This document shows, one piece after another, positions 1 to 8,604 of a stretch of 41,704 bases of DNA; positions within the stretch are counted from its first letter, which is position 1, and each line of letters opens with the position of its first letter. The position numbers and the translations under genes were made by a program. The stretch comes from an uncultured Pelagibacteraceae bacterium. GTDB lineage: Bacteria; Pseudomonadota; Alphaproteobacteria; Pelagibacterales; Pelagibacteraceae. The DNA lies in contig CACNAR010000007.1 in the NCBI GenBank assembly GCA_902618485.1, positions 1-41,704 on the forward strand, in the 5' to 3' direction. Below the pieces are notes generated by a model. The model searched no databases, was not told the DNA's origin, and saw nothing but the letters and a program-made list of their open reading frames with translations.

Positions 1-113
1 ATTCAAAATTAGCAATTGAATCAGGAGTAGATATTTTAGTTTCAGGAACTACTATTTTTAAAAATAATAATGGAGATATCAAAAAAAATATCGATTTATT
101 GAGATCGGTTTAA
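1..113 (+). CDS. rpe: Ribulose-phosphate 3-epimerase, C-terminal fragment
   Basis: Only the last 36 codons are inside the window, read in frame from base 3 to the TAA at 111–113. The tail reads SGVDILVSGTTIF followed by a short helix, matching the last beta-strand and phosphate-binding loop (VxGxxxF) of the TIM-barrel epimerase that interconverts ribulose-5-phosphate and xylulose-5-phosphate in the pentose phosphate pathway. The downstream heparinase-like gene and purH on the same strand agree with the order rpe–heparinase–purH known in many alphaproteobacteria. The fragment is short, so the call leans on motif plus context. Confidence 0.75.
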   Translation, partial: SKLAIESGVDILVSGTTIFKNNNGDIKKNIDLLRSV

Positions 114-142
114 TTATTAATCTAAATTAATTTGATTGGTAT

Positions 143-1726
143 ATGTTTGATATTATAAAACAGATTTATCTTAATTCCATATTTTATGACAAAAAAATAT
201 CATCTAAATCAACTAACGAATTAAAGTATAAACCTAGTTCATATTTACTATCTTCTATAGTTAAAATTAAATCAAAAAAGTTTAAAATTGAAAATTTTCT
301 ATACGATAATTTCTGGACAAATAAAAGATTAAATCAAAAACAGTTGCAAAAACTGAGTAACTTCTATTGGCTTTTTAGTCTTGATTTAAAGTCCTCAAGT
401 GAGTCTGTTCAGATGGTAATAAAAAATTGGATAGAAAAAAATAACAAGTACAATTCTAAAAATTGGGATTTTGCTATAACATCAAAGAGAATTATATCTT
501 GGTTATCTAATACACAACTTACTTGTGATAATAGTATTTATCAATATCAAAAAGATTTTGACACAATTATACATAAACAAACTTTTCACTTAATAAATCA
601 AATAGACAGACAAAAAAAACTCAAGAACAAACTCATAGGTGTAGCAGCAATTATTCTTGTTGGTCTCTCTTATAAAAATGAAAAAAACTTTACTTTAAGA
701 GGTATAGAATATTTGAAAAAAATTATTAAATACACGTTTGACAATAATGGTTTTTTAAAATCAAGAAATATCAAATCATCTGTTTTTTTTCTCAAGTATC
801 TAATACTTATAAGAGAGTGGTTTAAAGAATCTCAATCCGAAATACCTACTTTTATTGATGAAAATATTTTTAATCTTGGACAATCCTATGCTTTTTTTTG
901 GAAAAATTTAAAATTTGATCCTTTGTTTAATGGGAACAACAATTCTGAAAATGAGGAATTTGATAATTATTTAAAGAGACTTGGTTATTCATTTAAAAAT
1001 AATGATTATGAATTTTCAAATTATGTAAGTTTTAAAGATAAAAAAATTAATTTGATAATAGATGTTGGCTCATCACCAAATAAAAAATTTTCAGAGGAAT
1101 ACCAAGCTGGTGCTCTTTCATTTGAATTTGTTTCAAATGGAAAAAAAATATTTACTAATTCGGGTTATTATGACGAGGGAAATATTAAATTCAAAGAAAT
1201 TTCAAAATCCTCGGCAATGCACAATGTTTTGATTGTTGATGATAACTCGTCATGTAAGTTTATCAAAAATTCAATATCTAAATTTGAAGTTAAAGATGGA
1301 TTAAAAACTCTTAGAAAAAGTGTTAGCTTTGATAAAGATGAATGGAAGGTAGTAGCTTCACATGATGGTTATTTAAAAAAGTATAACTTAATCTACGAAA
1401 GAGAGATTCAATTTTTTCCAAAAATTAATAAGCTAGTAGGAATTGATAGATTAAAATCTAAAAAATTAATTCCTAATATAAAATTTGATATAAGATTTCA
1501 TTTAAATCCTCTAGCAAAATTAATGAAAACTCAAGACCAGAAGTCAATTCTAATTGAAATGGATACTGAGGGTTGGAGATTTATTTGCGATAATCATAAT
1601 ATTGATATTGATAATGGTTTATATTTCGGTAATAAAAATACTTATATTGAAAACCAAAATATATTTATCTCTGGAATTGCAAATAAAAAAAATATTAATG
1701 TTAAATGGGAATTAAATAAAATATGA
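143..1726 (+). CDS. Heparinase II/III-like family protein
   Basis: A 527-residue protein. The N-terminal ~300 residues look like the alpha-helical toroid of polysaccharide lyases. From about residue 300 there is a beta-rich part carrying YQAGALSFEF and a following KIFTNSGYY, which resemble the H(A)GxLSFE and IVNCG motifs of the heparinase II/III domain. No clear signal peptide is visible. It sits between rpe and purH, and its TGA overlaps the purH ATG by 4 bases (ATGA), so the two are probably translationally coupled. The substrate cannot be told from sequence; in alphaproteobacteria this family member is a conserved housekeeping neighbour rather than a proven heparin lyase. Confidence 0.8.
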   Translation: MFDIIKQIYLNSIFYDKKISSKSTNELKYKPSSYLLSSIVKIKSKKFKIENFLYDNFWTNKRLNQKQLQKLSNFYWLFSLDLKSSSESVQMVIKNWIEKNNKYNSKNWDFAITSKRIISWLSNTQLTCDNSIYQYQKDFDTIIHKQTFHLINQIDRQKKLKNKLIGVAAIILVGLSYKNEKNFTLRGIEYLKKIIKYTFDNNGFLKSRNIKSSVFFLKYLILIREWFKESQSEIPTFIDENIFNLGQSYAFFWKNLKFDPLFNGNNNSENEEFDNYLKRLGYSFKNNDYEFSNYVSFKDKKINLIIDVGSSPNKKFSEEYQAGALSFEFVSNGKKIFTNSGYYDEGNIKFKEISKSSAMHNVLIVDDNSSCKFIKNSISKFEVKDGLKTLRKSVSFDKDEWKVVASHDGYLKKYNLIYEREIQFFPKINKLVGIDRLKSKKLIPNIKFDIRFHLNPLAKLMKTQDQKSILIEMDTEGWRFICDNHNIDIDNGLYFGNKNTYIENQNIFISGIANKKNINVKWELNKI

Positions 1727-3267
1727 TGAAAAAAATTCGAAAAGCTTTAATTTCGGTATCTAATAAAAGAGATTTAAAACCCCTTATAAATGCTCTTTCG
1801 AAATTTAAAATTGAAATTATAAGTTCTGGAGGTACTTATAAGGAAATAAGGAGACTCGGATTTAAATGTATAGAGATCTCAAAATTTACAAACACACCTG
1901 AGATTTTAAATGGAAGGGTTAAAACGCTTCACCCAAAAATCTATGGGGGTATTTTAAATAAAAGAAAAAATAAGAAACACCTCAGAGAAATAAAAAAAAA
2001 TAATTATGAAAATATAGATCTTATAATTGTTAACTTTTATCCTTTTGAAGACACTTTATTAAGGAAAGTGAATCACAACAAAATCATAGAAAACATAGAT
2101 ATTGGGGGTCCAACTATGGTGAGAGCGGCAGCAAAAAATTATAATGATGTAGTTGTTATTTCTAACCCTAATCAATATCAACGATTCATAAATGAATTGA
2201 AGATCAACAAAGGATCTACGAGTTTTAATTTTAGGGAAAAGTTAGCAGAAGAGGCATTTATGGAAACTGCTTATTATGAGTCAAACATTTTCAAATACTT
2301 TAATCAAAGATCCGATAATTCTTTTCCGGAAAAAAACATATTTTCTGGTAAATTAATTGGAAAAGCGAGATATGGAGAAAATCCACATCAAAAAGCGGCG
2401 ATTTACTCAAAAAGTAACCATCATGATATTATTCAGCTAAGCGGTAAAGACTTAAGCTATAATAATTACAATGATCTTTATTCTGCATTAAGTACCACAA
2501 AATTATTACCAAATAACAAAGGGGTGGCTATAATAAAACACGCTAACCCTTGTGGAGTTTCAATTAACCAAAATAAAGTAAAATCTTTTAAAGAAGCCTT
2601 AGAGAGTGATCCTATAAGTGCTTTTGGGGGAATTGTTTCGTGTAACTTTAAAATGAATACAAATTTAGCAAAAGAAATTAATAAGATCTATTTTGAGATA
2701 ATAATGGCAAAAGGTTTTGACAAAAAATCTACGAATCTTTTAAAAAAAAAAAAAAATTTAAGAATAATTGATACTTCAAATTTTAGAGGTAAAAACAAAT
2801 TTAACTTCACAAGTAAATACAATTCAATTTTAATACAAAATGTAGATAATAAAAATTTCTCAAAAAAAGATTTTAAAGTTGTATCTAAACGAAAACCAAA
2901 CATTGAGACTCTAAATAAACTTATTTTTGCATTTAATGTCTGTCGTAATGTCAAATCTAACGCAATAGTGATTACTAATAATTATAAAACAATCGGTATA
3001 GGATCAGGACAGCCAAGTAGATTGGATAGTTGTCAGATTGCAATTAATAAAATGAAAAAATTTCAAAGCTCGAAAAAAAATATGGAACTGTTTGCGGCAT
3101 CAGATGCTTTTTTTCCATTTGTTGATGGTATAGAAAAATTAGTGCAATCCGGAGTTACTGCCGTTATCCAACCATCAGGATCAAAAAATGATAAGGAGAT
3201 TATTAAATTTGCTAATTCAACAAATACGATTTTAGTATTTTCTAAAACAAGACATTTTAATCACTAA
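1723..3267 (+). CDS. purH: Bifunctional AICAR transformylase / IMP cyclohydrolase
   Basis: A 514-residue enzyme catalysing the last two steps of purine synthesis (AICAR to FAICAR to IMP). The N-terminal MGS-like cyclohydrolase domain shows SSGGTYKEI, NGRVKTLHPKIYGGIL and NIDIGGPTMVRAAAKN. The C-terminal transformylase domain shows ARYGENPHQ, the catalytic Lys-His in KHANPCGVS, DPISAFGGIV, and near the end DAFFPFVDGIE and AVIQPSGS. Length is normal for the family. Two ATGs are adjacent (1723 and 1726); the first overlaps the upstream stop. The gene ends directly against the convergent phhB stop with no spacer. Confidence 0.97.
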   Translation: MMKKIRKALISVSNKRDLKPLINALSKFKIEIISSGGTYKEIRRLGFKCIEISKFTNTPEILNGRVKTLHPKIYGGILNKRKNKKHLREIKKNNYENIDLIIVNFYPFEDTLLRKVNHNKIIENIDIGGPTMVRAAAKNYNDVVVISNPNQYQRFINELKINKGSTSFNFREKLAEEAFMETAYYESNIFKYFNQRSDNSFPEKNIFSGKLIGKARYGENPHQKAAIYSKSNHHDIIQLSGKDLSYNNYNDLYSALSTTKLLPNNKGVAIIKHANPCGVSINQNKVKSFKEALESDPISAFGGIVSCNFKMNTNLAKEINKIYFEIIMAKGFDKKSTNLLKKKKNLRIIDTSNFRGKNKFNFTSKYNSILIQNVDNKNFSKKDFKVVSKRKPNIETLNKLIFAFNVCRNVKSNAIVITNNYKTIGIGSGQPSRLDSCQIAINKMKKFQSSKKNMELFAASDAFFPFVDGIEKLVQSGVTAVIQPSGSKNDKEIIKFANSTNTILVFSKTRHFNH

Positions 3268-3606
3268 TTAGCTAATTTTGTCTATCTTAGCTGCAAGAAT
3301 AAAATCACTTTCGGCTAGACCTTTAATTGCGTGAGTAAAAATTTTTATTCTAGCATAACCCCAACCAAACCATAAATCAGGGTGGTGTCCCTCTTCCTCA
3401 GCGATTTTGCCAACTTTATTTACAAATTCTTGACTATGTAAAAAATTATCAAATTTAAAATTTTTTATTAAATGAAATCCGTCAATTTTATCCTCAACAA
3501 CTTTCCAGCCATCTACTTCTTTTAGATATTTATGAATCTTCTCTGCGTTAAAAGGGGGAATGTTTCCCTCACAAGGAACACATTTTTTATTTGCTAAATC
3601 GCTCAT
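3268..3606 (-). CDS. phhB: 4a-hydroxytetrahydrobiopterin (pterin-4a-carbinolamine) dehydratase
   Basis: A 112-residue protein of the PCD/DCoH family, which dehydrates 4a-hydroxy-tetrahydropterin after aromatic amino-acid hydroxylation. It has the family's CVPCEG..PPF start, the active-site signature EEEGHHPDLWFGW and the later THAIKGLAESDF. I take ATG 3606 (MSDLANKKC) as the start: the open frame runs a further 20 codons upstream, but those codons lie in the tRNA-Gly gene read on the same strand and do not look like protein. It lies directly downstream of that tRNA and convergent with purH. No phenylalanine hydroxylase gene is in the window, so its partner is unknown here. Confidence 0.92.
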   Translation of the reverse strand: MSDLANKKCVPCEGNIPPFNAEKIHKYLKEVDGWKVVEDKIDGFHLIKNFKFDNFLHSQEFVNKVGKIAEEEGHHPDLWFGWGYARIKIFTHAIKGLAESDFILAAKIDKIS

Positions 3607-3621
3607 AATCACATCAAATAA

Positions 3622-3696
3622 TGGAGCGGGCAAAGGGGGTCGAACCCTCGACCTTCTCGTTGGCAACGAGACGCTCTACCACTGAGCTATGCCCGC
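3622..3696 (-). tRNA. tRNA-Gly (anticodon GCC)
   Basis: On the minus strand the sequence begins GCGGGCATAGCTCAGTGGTA and ends with the acceptor complement TGCCCGC, discriminator T and an encoded CCA. The D arm is AGCTCAGTGGTAGAGC; the anticodon stem TCTCG/CGAGA closes a TTGCCAA loop, giving anticodon GCC; the T arm holds GGTTCGACCCC. All four stems pair. U73 is typical of bacterial tRNA-Gly. About 15 bases separate it from the phhB start, so phhB may be co-transcribed. Confidence 0.97.
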
Positions 3697-3747
3697 ACAT
3701 GAGACAGTATATTAAGCTGCATTTTTTTATTCAAGCAATATTAAGTG

Positions 3748-3756
3748 TGTTATAAT
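3748..3756 (+). promoter_or_regulatory. Perfect extended -10 promoter element before the LON-domain gene
   Basis: TGTTATAAT matches the extended -10 consensus TGnTATAAT exactly and ends 7 bases before the ATG at 3764. A sigma-70 transcript starting 6–8 bases downstream would begin at or within a base or two of that ATG, implying a leaderless mRNA. No good -35 hexamer is visible 17 bases upstream (TATTCA), as expected for extended -10 promoters. Confidence 0.6.
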
Positions 3757-3763
3757 CAAATTT

Positions 3764-4411
3764 ATGAAAAAAGAAGATTTACCGAAAAAAATTGCCGTTT
3801 TTCCATTAAGTAATTTTATAGTTTTTCCCAAAACAACTGTTCCACTAAATATTTTTGAACCAAGATATGTAGATATGATAAACGACAGTATAAAATCTAA
3901 CAAATTAATTGGTATGATCCAGCCAAAAATTCAAAAAAATGAAAATTTAGATACACCTGAGTTATATAAAATTGGTTGTATGGGCAAAATTATAAATTCA
4001 CAGAAAACTGATGATGGCAGATATTTGATAGAACTCAAAGGTTTAATTAGATTTAATATAATAAGCGAAATTGTGTCAAAAAAAAAATATCGTGAATGTG
4101 AGATTACTTTTGACAAGTTTTATGATGATTTATCAGACCAAAAAGAAAATTTAAAATTTTCTGATTTAGAATTAATTTTCAAAGATTTAAAGAATCTTTT
4201 TGAAAAAAAAGGTTTTATTATAAATTGGAAAGCTTTAGAGCATCAGAGTTTAAACGAGACAATAAATGCATTAGCAATGGCATCACCGTTCACTTTGGAG
4301 GAAAAACAAGTTTTATTGGAAACAAAAAATTTAGATGCTAGAAAATCCAAAATAGCAGATATTTTGACTACATACACTTTTGATCAATTTAATAATACAA
4401 CTATTCAATAA
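3764..4411 (+). CDS. LON substrate-binding (Lon N-terminal) domain protein
   Basis: A 215-residue protein with only the Lon N-terminal domain: IAVFPLSNFIVFPKTTVPLNIFEPRY and a following GMIQPK are the family's typical opening, then the CMGKIINSQKTDDGRYLIELKG strand pair and a helical C-terminal third. There is no AAA+ or serine-lysine protease part, so it is not Lon itself but the stand-alone form widespread in alphaproteobacteria, of unproven function (a substrate- or cofactor-binding role is usually guessed). It is a single gene with its own strong extended -10, and convergent with the sulfotransferase gene. Confidence 0.85.
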   Translation: MKKEDLPKKIAVFPLSNFIVFPKTTVPLNIFEPRYVDMINDSIKSNKLIGMIQPKIQKNENLDTPELYKIGCMGKIINSQKTDDGRYLIELKGLIRFNIISEIVSKKKYRECEITFDKFYDDLSDQKENLKFSDLELIFKDLKNLFEKKGFIINWKALEHQSLNETINALAMASPFTLEEKQVLLETKNLDARKSKIADILTTYTFDQFNNTTIQ

Positions 4412-4466
4412 AAAACTAATTATACAAAATCATACAATTTTGAATATCTTAACTGAATTTTTGTTT

Positions 4467-5324
4467 TTAATTCTTGTCAGTAGGCACTTGGATATTTACC
4501 AAATCAAGACCTTCATTTGAGAAGTTAATGGCAGACTTTATTGTCACCGAATCTAACTCTTTCCTCCCGAAATTAATTCTACCTTTGTTAAAAAAAATTG
4601 GATCTGGGCTTGTTTTTCTCATTCTTTCTAAAGAAGACTCCTCGATTATTTTTGAAATAATTTCCTCGTCACAACTGCAGCCAAGATGCTGAAATATCTT
4701 TTTGATAACCTTTTTCTTATTCATACACAAATCTTCATAGGTGATTGGTAAAAATTTATGTGAAATTTTTTCAGTTTGTGGTAACAAACTTTTAACCTGT
4801 TTATTCCACAACTTTGACCTGTAGATAATGTATTTATTTAAATCTAATTCACCATCAATTCTCATTATATTTAAGTGCTCTTCAGACTTTTCTTTTTTAT
4901 ATAAACGTTGATTGTGATCCCAAGCTGATAAGGCAGTATCAATCGGATTTCTAAAAATTAAAATTGTTTTACTGTTTGGAAAAACATTTGATAAATTCAC
5001 TAAATTTTTTAGTAGGAAATTATTATCACTTAGACCAATAAATTTAACTTTTTCATTACGATTTATAGCAATATCTTTTATAAGATAATAAAGGTTTTTC
5101 AAAAAAACTCCTTTGTCTATTTTTTTAAATTTTTCAGCACCCGTCCTCGATGCAAGTGATGAAAGAATAAAGTTATATTTATTGTGAATATCTAAAAAAC
5201 TTTGAGCTAAAAACTCTAGATTGTCTTCAGAATTACAACTTACTTCTGGATGAAGATCTAAAATTCTTTGAAGAAGAGTAGTGCCAGATTTTGGTAGTCC
5301 CCCACAAAAAAATAAATTTGACAT
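4467..5324 (-). CDS. PAPS-dependent sulfotransferase family protein
   Basis: A 285-residue protein. The 5'-phosphosulfate loop is GLPKSGTTLLQRIL (residues 9–22, right at the N terminus as usual), and the 3'-phosphate-binding element is FRNPIDTALSAWDHN (about residues 123–137). A late FNKGRINFGRKEL resembles the C-terminal PAPS-binding region. The protein would move a sulfonate group from PAPS to an unknown acceptor such as a carbohydrate, lipid or peptide. It has no signal peptide and no obvious partner; its neighbours are unrelated, suggesting an accessory gene. Confidence 0.82.
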   Translation of the reverse strand: MSNLFFCGGLPKSGTTLLQRILDLHPEVSCNSEDNLEFLAQSFLDIHNKYNFILSSLASRTGAEKFKKIDKGVFLKNLYYLIKDIAINRNEKVKFIGLSDNNFLLKNLVNLSNVFPNSKTILIFRNPIDTALSAWDHNQRLYKKEKSEEHLNIMRIDGELDLNKYIIYRSKLWNKQVKSLLPQTEKISHKFLPITYEDLCMNKKKVIKKIFQHLGCSCDEEIISKIIEESSLERMRKTSPDPIFFNKGRINFGRKELDSVTIKSAINFSNEGLDLVNIQVPTDKN

Positions 5325-5336
5325 AATTGTTTAAAA

Positions 5337-5384
5337 CTACTCCACAGCGGTAAATTTAGCAAGATTCAGTGGCCCTTCTAAAAC
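5337..5384 (-). other. Possible short remnant of coding sequence
   Basis: The gap between the sulfotransferase start and the ubiH-like stop is about half G+C, higher than neighbouring spacers. In a frame shifted from the upstream gene it reads FVLEGPLNLAKFTAVE then TAG. It has no start codon and is too short to identify. It may be the tail of a lost gene or chance. Confidence 0.2.
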
Positions 5385-6448
5385 AAAGATCCATTATCAG
5401 CAATTTCAATAAATTTTTTATTTATATTAAAATTTTTACCCAGAAATTTTGCTGTTTTACTAAATATTTTACTCTTTGTTTTTCTTTCAAAATTAAAGAA
5501 CTCATAAATAAAATCAATTCCATTTGAGAAAATATAATTGCTATGTTTTGATTTTTTTTCAAATTCTTCGTTTATTGATTGATCTAGAGGAAGACCCAAG
5601 TTTAATTTTTTTTTAATTATCTCAGAAAAAATCTTAATATCTCTTAATGTCATATTAAAACCTTGTCCAGCCAGTGGGTGAATTTTATGTAGCAAATCTC
5701 CAAAAGCTAAAATATTACCTTTATAATAATTTCTTAAATTGGACATTTGAAGTTCAAATCGTGAGGAATTATTAATATGTAAAATATTATAGAATTTATT
5801 ATAAAATTTAACTAAATCTTTAAGATCAATTTCTTGATTTCCATTTACAGAATAAACTACAGACGTTTCAGATTTAGAAATTGGTAGAAAGGCCAAAGGA
5901 CCTTTAGATGTAAAAATTTGAATTGCTTTATTATTAATAATTTTTGAATGCTTAATAATTGTTGTGTAAGCATAATTATTGTAGTTTTTTGTGATCATTT
6001 TAGTGAAAAATTTTTTAGTTATATAATTTGAAAATTCACAATTTATTATTAAATCATATCCTTGTGTTAATATATTTTTATTCACCAATTTTTTTTTAAA
6101 TTTACATAATTTTTCTTTTTTTAATTTTTTTGTTAAATAATCAATCAATTTATAATTTCTTATTACAGAAAATAGCTTTTGACCATTGTTTTGAAAATTT
6201 AATATTCTTTCATTATTTAAATTTTCACTGTAAATTTCAATTTTATTAATATTCCAAGATAATTTATTAATATCTAAAATTTCTTTGTTAAAAAATTCTA
6301 AGTTAACTTTTGAAATTCCTATTGTACGATCATAATTAATTTTAGTTTTCTTCTCGTTAGAAATTATGTCAACATTTATGCCTATATTCACTAAACTTTT
6401 AGCCAGTGTTAAGCTTGTCAATCCATTACCTAATATACATACATTCAT
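5378..6448 (-). CDS. UbiH/UbiF/Coq6-type FAD-dependent ubiquinone biosynthesis hydroxylase
   Basis: A flavoprotein monooxygenase of about 356 residues, expected to hydroxylate the aromatic ring of a ubiquinone precursor at the inner membrane. It starts with an FAD-binding beta-alpha-beta unit (CILGNGLTSLTLAKSL) and near residue 250 has the second FAD motif GDLLHKIHPLAGQGFNMTLRD, the strongest family signature. ATG 6448 is preferred; the frame extends to a TTG at 6472, but that adds only eight hydrophobic/basic residues before the Rossmann strand. Which ring carbon it modifies cannot be told from sequence. It is divergent from ftsK across a 62-base spacer. Confidence 0.85.
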   Translation of the reverse strand: MNVCILGNGLTSLTLAKSLVNIGINVDIISNEKKTKINYDRTIGISKVNLEFFNKEILDINKLSWNINKIEIYSENLNNERILNFQNNGQKLFSVIRNYKLIDYLTKKLKKEKLCKFKKKLVNKNILTQGYDLIINCEFSNYITKKFFTKMITKNYNNYAYTTIIKHSKIINNKAIQIFTSKGPLAFLPISKSETSVVYSVNGNQEIDLKDLVKFYNKFYNILHINNSSRFELQMSNLRNYYKGNILAFGDLLHKIHPLAGQGFNMTLRDIKIFSEIIKKKLNLGLPLDQSINEEFEKKSKHSNYIFSNGIDFIYEFFNFERKTKSKIFSKTAKFLGKNFNINKKFIEIADNGSLF

Positions 6449-6510
6449 AATAAATTTTAATTTTAACAACAAAAATTAGGTGATACAAAGATATATTTGA
6501 TTCACCTGCT

Positions 6511-8604
6511 ATGGATATAAAAAAACTTGGCAATTCGATACTAATTTTTATTACTAAGAGATTAATAGAAATCTCGGGAATAATTATTGGAATTTTAGGT
6601 GTTCTTCTTTTTTTGGCGCTGATATCTCATTCACCTGAGGACCCAAATTTTATATTTCCTGAAAATTTAGAAATTAAAAATTATCTAGGTTTTCAGGGAA
6701 GTTATACCTCAGATCTTTTTCTTCAGTCTGTAGGCCTCATCTCTTTTTTAATACCCATAACATTTACTTTAACTGGAATTAATATTTTTAGAAAAAAAGA
6801 ATTTTTTTTATTTTTAGAAAACTTATTTTTTATAATTATTTATTCTATCATTGGTTCTCTTTTTTTTAGTTATTTTTATAGTGACTCATTTAATCTTTAT
6901 ATAAATGGTAACGGTGGTTTTATAGGCAAATACCTTAATGATACCTTTTTAAATTCTTTTATAAGTTCTAATGAAGTAATTTCTTATTATATATTAATTC
7001 TAGTCATCTCTATCTTGTTTTTGTTAAGTGTGAACTTTAACTTTGGGGTATCCTTGAAGATTATTAAAAATTTTTTTAATATTTTATTTGATAGAAAGGA
7101 GAAAAATTATACTAACAAAAACGAGATTATCAAAGAATATATACCGCAAGATGAAATCAAAGATTTAATTCAAGAAGATTTACCATTTATAAAAGCTGAG
7201 AGTACTTTTTCGAAGAATGAAAATAAGTACAAATTACCCTCTTTGGAATTACTAAAAACTCCATCCAAAAATGAAAGAAATAATTTTAAAAATAATGAAA
7301 ATGTTGACCCAACCTTCATAGAAAAAATACTTCTAGATTTTGGAGTGAATGGTAAAATTAAAAAAATTAGTCATGGACCCGTGGTTACCCTAAATGAATT
7401 TGAGCCAGCTGCAGGAATTAAAGTTTCAAAAATAGTAAACCTTTCTGATGATATCGCTAGAAATACAAGCTCAGAATCTGCAAGGATATCGACTATTCCC
7501 GGAAGTAATACAATCGGTATTGAATTACCAAATATACAAAGAGAAAATGTTTATTTAAGTGAAATTCTCAATAACGCAGATTTCAAAAAGAAAGATATAA
7601 AATTACCAATAGCATTAGGTAAAAATATTTCTGGGGAACCAATAGTGAGAGACTTAACGTCAATGCCTCACTTATTAATTGCTGGTACTACAGGATCAGG
7701 AAAATCAGTTTGTATAAATACAATCATTCTCTCATTACTTTACCGACATCACCCTGATAAATGTAAGTTTATTTTAATTGATCCAAAGATGCTTGAGTTA
7801 TCAACTTATGAAGGTGTACCACATTTACTTTGCCCTGTAATTACTGAAGCAAAAAAAGCAACTTCAGTTTTAGGTTGGGTAGTCAAAGAGATGGAAAGCA
7901 GATACAGATTGATGACTAAAGAAGGAGTAAGAAATATTGATGGATATAACTTAAAACATAAGCTTACGATGCCTTATATAGTGGTCGTTGTAGATGAGAT
8001 GTCTGATTTAATGTTAGTCGCTGGAAAGGAAATAGAGAACTACATACAAAAATTATCTCAAATGGCTAGAGCAGCAGGAATACACATTATAATGGCAACT
8101 CAAAGACCTAGCGTTGATGTTATAACGGGTACTATTAAAGCAAATTTTCCGACTCGTATATCATTTCAAGTAACCTCAAAAATTGATAGCAGAACCATTT
8201 TAGGTGAACAAGGTGCTGAGCAATTATTGGGAAAAGGAGATATGCTCTTTATGTCATCTGCAAATAAAGTAGTAAGAATTCACGCACCATACGTATCTGA
8301 AAATGAAATTGAAAAAATTAATAATTACCTAAGATCCCAAGCTGAACCTGATTATATTGACGAAATTTTAGATTTTGTTGATGAGAAAGAAATGGTTGAA
8401 AATTCAAAAAATCAGGGTGATAAAGATGAATTGTATGCAGACGCAGTAGAAATTATCAGATCGGAAGGTAAAGCTTCAACATCATTTTTGCAAAGGAAAT
8501 TACAAATTGGATATAATAGAGCAGCAAGAATTGTTGAAATGATGGAAGCAGAGGGAATTGTAAGCAAAGCGAACCATGTTGGAAAACGCGATGTTCTAAA
8601 ATGA
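6511..8604 (+). CDS. ftsK: DNA translocase FtsK
   Basis: A 697-residue protein that pumps chromosome DNA at the closing septum. The N-terminal ~180 residues hold about four membrane segments and are followed by a short linker (the protein is compact compared with the 1300-residue E. coli form). The motor has Walker A AGTTGSGKSVCIN, DPKMLELSTYEGVPHLLCPV, Walker B IVVVVDEMSDLM and MATQRPSVDVITG. The C-terminal gamma winged helix, which reads polarity sequences, is LYADAVEIIRSEGKASTSFLQRKLQIGYNRAARIVE. Its TGA overlaps the lolA ATG by 4 bases. Confidence 0.97.
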   Translation: MDIKKLGNSILIFITKRLIEISGIIIGILGVLLFLALISHSPEDPNFIFPENLEIKNYLGFQGSYTSDLFLQSVGLISFLIPITFTLTGINIFRKKEFFLFLENLFFIIIYSIIGSLFFSYFYSDSFNLYINGNGGFIGKYLNDTFLNSFISSNEVISYYILILVISILFLLSVNFNFGVSLKIIKNFFNILFDRKEKNYTNKNEIIKEYIPQDEIKDLIQEDLPFIKAESTFSKNENKYKLPSLELLKTPSKNERNNFKNNENVDPTFIEKILLDFGVNGKIKKISHGPVVTLNEFEPAAGIKVSKIVNLSDDIARNTSSESARISTIPGSNTIGIELPNIQRENVYLSEILNNADFKKKDIKLPIALGKNISGEPIVRDLTSMPHLLIAGTTGSGKSVCINTIILSLLYRHHPDKCKFILIDPKMLELSTYEGVPHLLCPVITEAKKATSVLGWVVKEMESRYRLMTKEGVRNIDGYNLKHKLTMPYIVVVVDEMSDLMLVAGKEIENYIQKLSQMARAAGIHIIMATQRPSVDVITGTIKANFPTRISFQVTSKIDSRTILGEQGAEQLLGKGDMLFMSSANKVVRIHAPYVSENEIEKINNYLRSQAEPDYIDEILDFVDEKEMVENSKNQGDKDELYADAVEIIRSEGKASTSFLQRKLQIGYNRAARIVEMMEAEGIVSKANHVGKRDVLK

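Noticed and set aside
2738..2757. Long A tract in purH as a frameshift
   Set aside because: The frame continues with normal purH sequence on both sides; a lysine run explains it.
3607..3666. Upstream extension of the phhB frame
   Set aside because: These codons lie in the tRNA-Gly gene and its 3' flank; the arginine/proline-rich translation is not family-like, and ATG 3606 fits PCD proteins.
6449..6472. TTG start for the UbiH-like gene
   Set aside because: It would add eight residues before the Rossmann strand; ATG 6448 gives the usual start.
6478..6507. Inverted repeat AGGTGA...TCACCT before ftsK as operator
   Set aside because: Six-base arms with an 18-base spacer are too weak in this small divergent spacer to support a site.
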